Assembly: GCA_905221605.1 (NCBI GenBank)
Contig: CAJNDS010001317.1
Span: 1-23,385, forward strand
From: Symbiodinium natans
Lineage: Eukaryota; Sar; Dinophyceae; Suessiales; Symbiodiniaceae
Reading direction: 5' to 3'
DNA length: 23,385 nt
Positions 8,101-14,100 of the stretch are shown here, in pieces. Below the pieces are notes generated by a model. The model worked only from the letters and a program-made list of their open reading frames with translations, was not told the DNA's origin and ran no database searches. The position numbers and the translations under genes were made by a program. Each line of letters opens with the position of its first letter. Position 1 is the first letter of the stretch.

Positions 8101-9902
8101 TCCTAAGTCAAGAGCATGGCAGCAGCTTCACCAGCTTTGATACACTTCTGAATGACTTAAAGGGTTTAGGGCTTAAGCGGCATGGAGTGGACGGAATGCC
8201 TTGAAACCCCCTAACACCTTGGCCTGACCTCCCAAGATGACGATCCCTCCCGAAAAGCCCCTCGGTTCGGAGAGGTAGCGGACTTGGTCGGCCGCTCCTG
8301 GAGGCTCCGCCTAAGCATTGCAGGGGTCGACCATGGTCTACCCCAAACCCTAAACCCTAAACCCTAAACCCTAAACCCTAAACCCTAAACCCTAAACCCT
8401 AAACCCTAAACCCTAAACCCTAAACCCTAAACCCTAAACCCTAAACCCAAATTACCAGCATCCAAGTTGATCTTCCGGGTTGCGCACAGGCAGCAGCCGA
8501 GCCGCACTCGCCCAGCTTCAGCCCGCCAAGTCGCGTGGCCCCGAGCCGGGAGCTTGGAAAGGGTTTAGGGTTTAGGGTTTAGGGCTCAGGGCTTAGGGCT
8601 TAGGGCTTAGGGCTTAGGGTTTAGGGTTTAGGGTTCAGGGTTTAGGGTTTAGGGTTTAGGGCTTCTAATAGGGTTCAGGGTTCATGGGCATTCCTGAGAT
8701 TTCGTTTAGGGGTTGGGTACATGGGTTAATCTGCACATGACTAGCCTGGAGCCTTATAAGTGTGCTTTTGCTTGGTGTTTTGGGGCGTGCGGCTTTTGCG
8801 AGAGGCTATGGGTCAAGGGTTCACTCGGGTCTCGCACGAGTTGGCAGCCAGCAGTCCATCCCTGAGGTGTTTGCTGCATATGTGGCTTCACCAATGAAGT
8901 GGCTCAGCTGCAAATCAGTCGCCTGGACACTCCTTTGCCGGCGCAGCGTCTCAGACTCCAAACCTCGCCTCAGCGATAACAAGGCGATAGAGAAACTACA
9001 TAAAACCCTAAAACCCTAAACCCTAAACCCTAAAACCTAATGTTAACCTCACATCTATAAATGGGGTGGCAACTGTAATATTCGCCGGGCCAGAGGGGCT
9101 CAGCGAAAGACTACTTTCCATTACGGGAGGTTTTCGGGCCGATGTGTGTAAACAAGTCTATATAGGGGGGTCCGGTGAAAATAATAATGGAGTGACAACA
9201 GTAATATTTGGCCGGCCAGGAATCAGAAATTTTACTTGCAGAGAAGACTTTTCGAGCTCCGAGAGCAAGCAGAACCCTTCGAGACCAAGCACAGCAGACC
9301 CTGACAGCTAACCCCCCCCAAGACCCCCAGAATCCGCATTATTGGCACCCACTCGTTTTTTTCTACCCCTCCAAACCCCGGGGACCAAATCAAGTTTTTT
9401 TTTTTTGGGGGGGGGGGGGTTATTAAAGCGACGTTAACATTAAACCCTAAACCCCAAACCCCAAACCCTAAACCCTAAACCCTAAACCCTACATGTAGCG
9501 TTTCAGGGTTTTGGGGCTCAGCGGTCGCTGCGAAGCTCCAATCACTGTCACCCCGGCCCCTCATCCAGACAGATCGACAGTCCCCAAGTTGGTTCTAAGT
9601 ACAGTGATAAGAACAGTTATACTTGGTTCATAAGTACCATGAACCTCCAAGTTGGCCTCGCAGGCTCTTGAGCCTAGCTTCCAGACTCCTCAAAGGGATT
9701 TTGAAATTTCAGGCATCTGGGCTTTAGGGTTTGGATTTCTCTTTTTTCGGGGGTGGGGGGGAGTCCCCTAAACCCTAAACCCTAAACCCTAAACCCTAAA
9801 CCCTAAACCCTAAACCCTAAATGCTGCTCTCAGACCCTGGACTGGCGGCTCCCGGAAGAGATGGTGCAGGCAGCATGCACCTGCCCGGGGCCCTCAGCGC
9901 GC
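5108..9902 (+). CDS. PSMG2: Gene A: proteasome assembly chaperone 2 (PAC2/PSMG2-like), 12 exons, 5' incomplete
   Basis: PAC2 pairs with PAC1 in the cytosol or nucleus and helps build the 20S proteasome alpha ring. Twelve short exons joined in phase give about 250 residues; human PSMG2 has about 264. Landmarks in order: APELRGHTLVLP (human APDLAGFTLLMP), GELAVDALITSYG (GQLAMDLIISTL), HILPVAMANAFEG (CLVPMVGNNPYA), TTAAELY (SINAEVY), LSVLQLRS (LVALQLRS), KDLLRWAQDAG (EKLLSWVKSSG), QILILS (RVIVLS), RALLRGLGASCL, and DWRLP (RWKIP). The usual SEGDNIP motif is not preserved in the model. Donors are GT except GC after exons 5, 7 and 11. The initiator exon was not found; the family starts only a few residues before VPTGD. 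Coordinates span introns. Similarity is from recalled family sequences, not a search. Confidence 0.82.
5175..5280 (+). repeat. TTTAGGG array at the start of gene A intron 1
   Basis: About ten TTTAGGG units starting 6 nt after the exon 1 donor, then a G-rich tail. It is complementary to the CCCTAAA array at the other end of the same intron. Confidence 0.95.
5341..5435 (-). repeat. CCCTAAA array at the end of gene A intron 1
   Basis: Degenerate CCCTAAA units (CCCCTAAA, CCCTAAG and CCCTGAA variants) ending about 5 nt before the exon 2 acceptor. Confidence 0.9.
5441..5514 (+). CDS. PSMG2: Gene A exon 2
   Basis: Completes codon GAA across the junction, then reads GIAHLGELAVDALITSYG followed by LQRVAI. 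Acceptor CTGAG, donor GTTTGC at 5515. It corresponds to the most conserved PAC2 stretch (VGNVGQLAMDLIISTL in human, SIGNVGQLAVDLLVSSTG in Arabidopsis). This is the exon that identified the gene. Confidence 0.88.
5547..5600 (+). repeat. TTTAGGG array near the start of gene A intron 2
   Basis: Four good units plus TTTAAGG and TTCAGGG variants, beginning 33 nt after the exon 2 donor. Confidence 0.9.
5715..5823. mobile_element. Family A inverted-repeat element, copy A1
   Basis: A 109-bp MITE-like element. The left end AGGTTCATGGGTAGT and the right end ACTAGTCATGAACCT are near-perfect inverted repeats. The interior AACTGGTTGTAACCCTA is shared with other copies. Its right end is only about 10 nt from the exon 3 acceptor. 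No transposase is encoded. Confidence 0.85.
5834..5916 (+). CDS. PSMG2: Gene A exon 3, with an in-frame poly-G (poly-Gly) tract
   Basis: Encodes AQHRHILPVAMANAFEGPV, then eight Gly codons from a run of about 25 G, then AT joined to the next exon. It matches the PAC2 CLVPMVGNNPYA region. The acceptor at 5833 is preferred because it gives the family spacing; 5840 is also possible in the same phase. Donor GTGAGG at 5917 is chosen because the earlier GT at 5888 gives a phase that exon 4 cannot accept. The homopolymer length may be misassembled. Confidence 0.7.
5937..6070 (+). repeat. Degenerate TTTAGGG-like sequence in gene A intron 3
   Basis: Scattered TTTAGGG, TTTAGAG and TTTTAGGG words after the exon 3 donor: a decayed heptamer array. 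Confidence 0.6.
6204..6348. repeat. Convergent CCCTAAA / TTTAGGG pair in intron 3
   Basis: CCCTAAACCCTAAACCC at about 6204-6232 is followed after about 30 nt by TTTAGGG/CTTAGGG units at 6261-6348. The two can fold as a stem-loop. The TTTAGGG part lies 33 nt before the exon 4 acceptor, which is against the usual orientation in this window. Confidence 0.9.
6382..6433 (+). CDS. PSMG2: Gene A exon 4
   Basis: Completes an ATG codon with exon 3, then reads KVPAITTAAELYQARLR. Acceptor GATGCAG, donor GTGGTT at 6434 (phase 0). It matches human ELSINAEVYSLPSRKL. Confidence 0.78.
6530..6665. repeat. Three ~45-bp tandem units in intron 4
   Basis: Units of the form GGTTTCTTGGGGTTTGGGG, TCAAAGGTTCGGGCTTTGAG, TAAAAG start near 6528, 6571 and 6616 and diverge slightly. 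The 64-codon reverse frame is the repeat read through (KARTFDPKPQET pattern). Confidence 0.8.
6761..6866 (-). repeat. CCCTAAA array at the end of gene A intron 4
   Basis: About 14 units alternating CCCTAAA and CCCTCAA, ending 8 nt before the exon 5 acceptor. Confidence 0.93.
6875..6952 (+). CDS. PSMG2: Gene A exon 5
   Basis: Reads AASTPMLSVLQLRSGAVEG then KRQTLAK, phase 0 at both ends. LQLRS is identical to human PSMG2 (LVALQLRS). Acceptor TTGGAG; donor GCGAGA at 6953, a non-canonical GC donor of the kind known in dinoflagellates. Confidence 0.85.
7078..7107 (+). CDS. PSMG2: Gene A exon 6 (30-nt microexon)
   Basis: Reads DLLRWAQDAG, phase 0 at both ends. Joined to exon 5 it gives TLAKDLLRWAQDAG, aligning without gaps to human FCEKLLSWVKSSG. 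Acceptor GATGCAG, donor GTCTGG. Confidence 0.82.
7168..7221 (+). CDS. PSMG2: Gene A exon 7
   Basis: Reads VSQILILSPCSAHAAWPQ, phase 0 at both ends, after an intron of only 60 nt. ILILS is the PAC2 strand RVIVLSS. Donor GCGAGA at 7222, the same hexamer as after exon 5. Confidence 0.82.
7274..7384. mobile_element. Family A inverted-repeat element, copy A2
   Basis: AGGTTCGTGGTTAGTTCTAAG at the left and TATAACCGTCTATGAACGTCT at the right, with AACCGGTTGTAAT inside. About 111 bp, in gene A intron 7. Confidence 0.8.
7531..7672 (+). CDS. PSMG2: Gene A exon 8 (longest exon)
   Basis: Reads VKRDADLRATSQLREVAS, then PSSDLPGQLLPLGHEM, then SALAALEDILGSPG plus one base. It corresponds to the variable PAC2 stretch after VIVLSS (QRNDLQLRSTPF in human). 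The acceptor AAG at 7530 is preferred; 7537 is also in phase. Donor GTTTGG at 7673 is chosen because it alone keeps phase with exon 9 and retains the helix; an earlier GT near 7632 is possible. Confidence 0.65.
7814..7869 (-). repeat. CCCTAAA array at the end of gene A intron 8
   Basis: Units CCCTAAA, CCCTAAG and CCCTGAG, ending 12 nt before the exon 9 acceptor. Confidence 0.9.
7882..7961 (+). CDS. PSMG2: Gene A exon 9
   Basis: Completes GGT, then reads ELELGGMPGSAAAARALLRG followed by LGASCL, phase 0. It resembles the PAC2 segment before the SEGDN motif (Arabidopsis LPFAALFSAFKARGLKVTCL). Acceptor GTGCAG, donor GTCAGG. Confidence 0.8.
7993..8101. mobile_element. Family B inverted-repeat element, copy B1
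   Basis: Left end GGGATGTTTCCCCTTGTACTAA pairs with right end TTAGTATAAGGGGGAGCATCC. The interior TGATCCCTATTAAGGATTTGT is shared with a second copy near 14.9 kb. About 109 bp, no coding capacity, in gene A intron 9. Confidence 0.75.
8237..8274 (+). CDS. PSMG2: Gene A exon 10 (candidate, 38 nt)
   Basis: Reads MTIPPEKPLGSE plus two bases. Acceptor CCCAAG, donor GTAGCG at 8275, phase 0 to 2, which agrees with exons 9 and 11. It would replace the family SEGDNIP motif, which is not preserved. A different frame of the same segment (SQDDDPSRKAPRFGEVADLVG split at position 20) looks more like the motif but fails on splice phase. This is the weakest exon of the set. Confidence 0.45.
8341..8449 (-). 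repeat. CCCTAAA array at the end of gene A intron 10
   Basis: About 15 near-perfect CCCTAAA units, ending 45 nt before the exon 11 acceptor. It is one of the purest arrays in the window. Confidence 0.95.
8494..8551 (+). CDS. PSMG2: Gene A exon 11
   Basis: After a split Ser codon reads SRAALAQLQPAKSRGPEPG. It matches the helix before the C-terminus (human LNEWLQILKPLSDDP). Donor GCTTGG at 8552 (GC type) gives phase 0, as exon 12 needs. The acceptor at 8493 is preferred on phase; 8489 is the alternative. Confidence 0.7.
8560..8671 (+). repeat. TTTAGGG array at the start of gene A intron 11
   Basis: TTTAGGG and CTTAGGG units beginning 9 nt after the exon 11 donor. It is complementary to the array ending at 9821 in the same intron. 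Confidence 0.93.
8762..9000. other. Unique sequence in intron 11
   Basis: Unique sequence with an 85-codon + frame, but no match to the PAC2 C-terminus and no recognisable domain. I treat it as intron. Confidence 0.4.
9001..9040 (-). repeat. Short CCCTAAA array in intron 11
   Basis: Five degenerate CCCTAAA units. Confidence 0.85.
9061..9225 (+). repeat. Pair of ~34-bp direct repeats 126 bp apart
   Basis: ATGGGGTGGCAACTGTAATA at 9061 recurs as ATGGAGTGACAACAGTAATA at 9187, and the similarity continues through TTCGCCGGGCCAGA / TTTGGCCGGCCAGG. Both lie in one open frame (VATVIFAGPEG and VTTVIFGRPGI). I cannot tell whether this is a fossil coding repeat or a non-coding duplication. Confidence 0.7.
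9397..9419 (+). repeat. T(n)G(n) tract
   Basis: A T run directly followed by a G run. The same head-to-tail arrangement is seen near 9978 and at the right end of the window. Confidence 0.9.
9441..9491 (-). repeat. CCCTAAA array in intron 11
   Basis: About seven units including CCCCAAA variants. Confidence 0.92.
9584..9655. mobile_element. Family A fragment, copy A3, flanked by CCAAGTTGG
   Basis: TTCTAAGTACAGTGATAAG to TAAGTACCATGAACCT resembles an internally deleted family A element. It is bracketed by the direct repeat CCAAGTTGG at 9584-9592 and 9647-9655, which could be a target-site duplication. Confidence 0.55.
9766..9821 (-). repeat. CCCTAAA array at the end of gene A intron 11
   Basis: Eight near-perfect units ending 12 nt before the exon 12 acceptor. 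Confidence 0.95.
9834..9902 (+). CDS. PSMG2: Gene A exon 12 (last recognised)
   Basis: Reads TLDWRLPEEMVQAACTCPG then PSAR, phase 0. WRLP sits where PAC2 proteins have W-[KQ]-I-P (human RWKIPSSW, Arabidopsis KWQIPYSY), at nearly the same distance from the preceding helix. A GT donor follows at 9903; if unused, the frame runs to TAG at 9930-9932, which would end a protein of normal family length. A competing frame with ATG at 9821 (MLLSDPGLAAPGRDG) also exists. Confidence 0.6.
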
Positions 9903-9933
9903 GTGTGGGCGTTGAGGGTTTTGAGGGTGTAGG

Positions 9934-9985
9934 GCTTGTTTAGGGTTTGGGGTTTAGGGTTTAGGGCTTCGGGCTTAGGGCTTAA
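9934..9985 (+). repeat. TTTAGGG array after gene A exon 12
   Basis: TTTAGGG and CTTAGGG units starting about 35 nt after the exon 12 donor or stop. Confidence 0.88.
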
Positions 9986-9991
9986 GTTTTT

Positions 9992-10023
<32 letters not shown>

Positions 10024-10060
10024 TGGCGGGGGGGAGGGGGTGGGGGGGGGGGGGGGAGTG
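9986..10060 (+). repeat. T run followed by a long G-rich tract
   Basis: Eight or more T followed by about 70 nt that is nearly all G. It could form a G-quadruplex and is also a likely place for assembly error. Confidence 0.9.
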
Positions 10061-10300
10061 GGGTTTTGGGTTTTTGGGGTTTTGGTTTTTCCGGGTTTGG
10101 GGTTTTAGATTGATACTCGAAGGTGGGCATTAACAAACAGGTCTACAAGGCAGCTAAAGCTGGTTTGCTGTATGTTCAACCATCGTGATAAGAAAGCTGC
10201 AAGTAGGGACAAACCACGGTTACGCTCTGGCACGTTTGGGGCCCTAAACCTCTGGTTCTAGGGTTCTTAAGGGGAGGGGGTTCAAGGTGGGCAGGTGCCC

Positions 10301-10426
10301 AGGAAACCTTAGGGAAGCTTCGGGACCCTTAGGGAGCAGGGTCGCTTTAATGCCCCCGGTACCTAGGAAACCTTAGGGGGCCTTCGGGAGTAGTGTTAGG
10401 GTCGCTTTAATGCCCCCCCAAAAAAC
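10301..10426 (+). repeat. Two 64-bp tandem units
   Basis: AGGAAACCTTAGG, CTTCGGGA and AGGGTCGCTTTAATGCCCCC occur in order at 10301 and again at 10365. Confidence 0.85.
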
Positions 10427-10466
10427 TTGTCGCTGTGTCAGAACAAAAGTTTGGGGAAGCCAGGAA

Positions 10467-10519
10467 AACCCTAAACCCTAAACCCTGAACCCTAAACCCT
10501 AAACCCTAAACCCTAAACG
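10467..10519 (-). repeat. CCCTAAA array
   Basis: About seven units, upstream of the possible first exon of gene B. Confidence 0.93.
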
Positions 10520-10534
10520 TAAAAATGAACCTTG

Positions 10535-10655
10535 GGGGCCTGGCCTCTTCTCTGCCTCTTCTGCCCTCGGCTTCTTCTCGGCCTCTTCTGGGCCTCTCTT
10601 CTCGGCCTCTTCCGGGTCGCTTCTGGGCTTTTTTGGGTGGGCCTCCTCTGGGCCA
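10535..10655 (+). repeat. GGCCTCTTCT-type short minisatellite
   Basis: GGCCTCTTCT, TCGGCCTCTTC and GGGCCTC words repeat at about 10-20 bp. The frame reading LLGLF-like repeats is its translation. Confidence 0.7.
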
Positions 10656-10924
10656 CGCACCTCTCAGCCGTAACTACTGCCTCTGCCTCGAGTGAAAAGA
10701 GCTTGCAAGAGGAGTTCCCTCAAAACCATACTTGGGAAATTCTCCCGCAATACTTTCCGGCATGAACACTCCTTGTTGTATATGTCCATCCCCCGAAGAG
10801 TGGGAGATCAGGCTCCATACAAACCTAACGTAATGGAAATCGTTCATGAAACCAACTTTTGGGCCAAAATCCCGGCCGAAATACTTTCCGGTATTCACAC
10901 CCGGTTTCTTGGTGCGACCTTAAC

Positions 10925-11105
10925 ATGAGTGGGGAGTATTCGGGGGACCCTGGGTTGCACACCCCCCTTGGAAACCCCCCCCCCCCGTCCCTTAAGAACC
11001 CTCGAATCTGGCCCGCACCCAGACCTGAGCCTACGCCTGGGGGCGGACTTGTCTCGGCCGCTGACGCTTCCACCTTCCTGGCAGCTTGCGCAGAAGGACC
11101 CCTGG
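10925..11105 (+). CDS. Gene B exon 1 (candidate)
   Basis: An open frame from ATG 10925 (MSGEYSGDPGLHTPLGN) through a proline run encoded by a C homopolymer to PTPGGGLVSAADASTFLAA then CAEGPLG, with donor GTTATA at 11106 (phase 1). If the sequence is instead an internal exon, acceptors CCCAG (11022) or CTGAG (11029) fit; the latter is in phase with gene A exon 12. Another frame of the same bases (RPLTLPPSWQLAQK) is also open, so the frame is chosen on phase with the next exon. Confidence 0.45.
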
Positions 11106-14100
11106 GTTATACTTGGAGGATCATGGGTAGGTATAAATAGGGTTAGAAGTAGGGTATCTATACTTATAACTGGTTAGAGCTTTATTGAGGGTACTTATAA
11201 CCCTACTTATAACCAATCATGAACTTTCAAGGAGAGCTTTGGGATTGAAGGCATGGCTATGGCTGAGGGCTTGAGCCAACAGAACCCGTGTTCAGGCGCA
11301 GATGTTGCCACCCCTGGAGAATCTGCAGCTATGGTAAGCTCGGCGCGTGGACGCTCCAAAGCCACGGACAACAAAAGGTGCGACCAATGTTCCTGCTTAC
11401 AATCACCTGCTTTTTCGGATTCCTGGAATAGCACATCTGGAATCCGGCGAACCCTAAACCTTCATTGCAGCGATCCAATCAGTGAACCGAGCTGTTGATA
11501 TATATATATATATATACACACATACATCTTTACACACACATATATATATATATGCCTATAATATAGTATAATATACCACATATGCCTGGCCTGTTTGGGC
11601 TCGAACTCTCGCAGTGTCCCACTCATCGAGGGAGTCTTGGTCGAAAGATGAAAGAACAGCGAGTTCAACCCTACACCCTAAACCCTAAACCCTAAACCCT
11701 AAACCCTAAACCCTAAACCTCCAGGTTTCCTTTGGGGCAAAAGTCATCGTGAGCCTGTCTAGAGTTCAGCCTCCAAGCCTTAAGCCCCATAAAGCCCAAA
11801 TCCTAGCTCGGAATTCGTTTAAACGTACTAGGAGTCGTAATTAAGCTGGTCTTGCCACAGTGCTACACCCGTAGACTCCCGAAACCCCTAAAACCCCAAC
11901 CCACTAAACCCCGAAAGCCTCACACCCCTAAAGCGCTAAACCCTCAACCCCGAGAACCACCCCTCGAGAAAAGCGAAAGAACAGCCCCTGTAGACGCAGC
12001 CAAGGATTGAACTGGCCTGGAGAACCAACCCGGCTTGGCCCACAGATGTGACATCTTCTTTAGAGTTTAGGGTTTGGGGCTTGGGCCGTTTAGACGCCTA
12101 GTCTCTTCTTTTTTTCTTATTGTGAGCATTCTTTTATTAAATTTTAAAATTATACATGTATATATTATATTATTTTATTTTATTTTGTATTATACTATAT
12201 TATATTATATTACATATACATGTGCTTGTTGTTTTTGTGGGGGGGGGGGTTCGGGTCTAGAATTCGAGGAAGGCGTTGAGCCTTCGTTCTTGCTCCCGAT
12301 TCGAGGATCCGGGTTTGGGGCAGCAGTCGGACCCCTAAAACCCTAAACCCTGTGACGAGCATTGATGATGGTGCAGGGCCGCGTCCGAGACCGAAACATT
12401 TATCGCCTGCGCCCCAGAGCCACAAGCTTGCTTGAAAAGTCTGTGGCTAGGGCCCGCGGCTTGACCCGTAGTCCCCACAGTTCATTGATGCCCACCCCCT
12501 AGCTCCACCTCCCCGAAGCTCGTCTTCCCATTCCCTTACAAGTTATTCGTTTCTCACATGCTGCGCCGATGCCGCATGTAGGCGCTTGTCTCGGTTATCC
12601 ATTGCGCAACTCTGCTTACACGTTGCTGCTCTTGGCTGCCTACGCTCACCCCATGCCTTGCCCTTCAAGTACCGACAAGATGGAAGACATGATCTCAAGA
12701 CCTAGTTTGGTTGCTCAGCTCAGTTGACAACCGCGAAACCATGCGCCTGAGGTACCTATGGCGATGCCCGGCTCCCAGTTCGCGAAGTCTTACCCGGCCC
12801 CCAAATTCCAAGCGATAGCTATGTTTTTCTATATAAAGCTTGAAGCCTGGTGGGAAGGTCTTCACCGTTCCTTCACCTTCTGCTCACCACACTTCTGCTT
12901 CAACTGCAACTCGCTGCCGGCTGCTCAGAGCGTTTTCGCGCCGAGGTCACCTGAGTTAGGGATCCCCAGTCCCGGTCGATATCGCCCGCTGCACAATGCG
13001 AGACATGGCAGGTCGCCAGCGTGGAGGCACGGCGCTGCCTGACAATGCTGATTGGTGTCATCCGCAGGTTCAGCAGAGACGAAGACTTGAGAACAAGTAG
13101 CACCCTTTGCCACACTTTCTCAGCTTTGTGCAGCGAAAGTAGGAAGGAGGCCCCGAGGCCACAAAGAAAGGCTCTTCGGAAGTGCTGTGGCCTCTGCAGG
13201 CTTTCGCTCCCAAGGCGAGTTTGAGAGCCACTGTAGACGTCGGCTCCCTGGTGCTTCTTGAACGACAGTGATGAGTGCAGTGGCAATGCAAGGTCGGAGA
13301 GCACAGAAATGAAGTTGTGTAAAGAATTTTGCAGCGTCTCAGACACTGCCAAAGGGGGGAGTCCACTATCAGCATGAAAGATGCCTGAAGGCGGATCCGA
13401 AACAAGTCCAAATGCCCTGAAGAGCAACAACCCGCTGACATGCCATCGAAAGGACTCAGGACCCAAGACCGGACGAAAGCCTGAACCGAGTTTGTTCGCG
13501 CTTTAAGAGTCTGTGGGCTATTCTAGGTAGATCCTTCAACCCGAAACCCTCAACCCTCAACCCTAAGCCCTAGACCCTAAGCCCTAAGCCCTAAACCCTA
13601 AGCCCTGAGCCCTAAACCCTAAACCCCAAACCCTAAACCCCAAACCCTAAACCCTAAACCCTAACCTCGGGAGCCCTCGCCCTGAGGCCGCCACTGCCCA
13701 GCTCGAGCTGCAGAGCGCTCTGGGCGAGGCCCTGGGCGCGGGCCCCGGCCGAGCTCTACTGAGCTGTGAATTGAACCCCACTTTAGGGTTTAGGGTTTAG
13801 GGTTTAGGGTTTAGGGTTTAGGGCATACCCAGATCTTCCAAAACCCCTTAACTATATCCCCCTTGGGAATCATTTTCAAATTTGTGTTCATATAAAACCA
13901 AAGAGGGTATTAAACATATTATATTCATGAAGGTTCTAAGGAGAGTATAGTTAATCAAGGAATACACACTACTTCATACTAAGGATCCTTAGTATAAATT
14001 AGGGCATTTTCCTTACTGAAGGGGTTTGGGAAGATCTGGGTACCGAGCTGCAAAATACCTCTCAATGGACCTATAGCCCCCGCAGGAAGCATTCTCATTT

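Noticed and set aside
12900-13466. 188-codon reverse frame
   Set aside because: No domain, no splice context, and the other strand is also open in places; likely chance in GC-balanced sequence.
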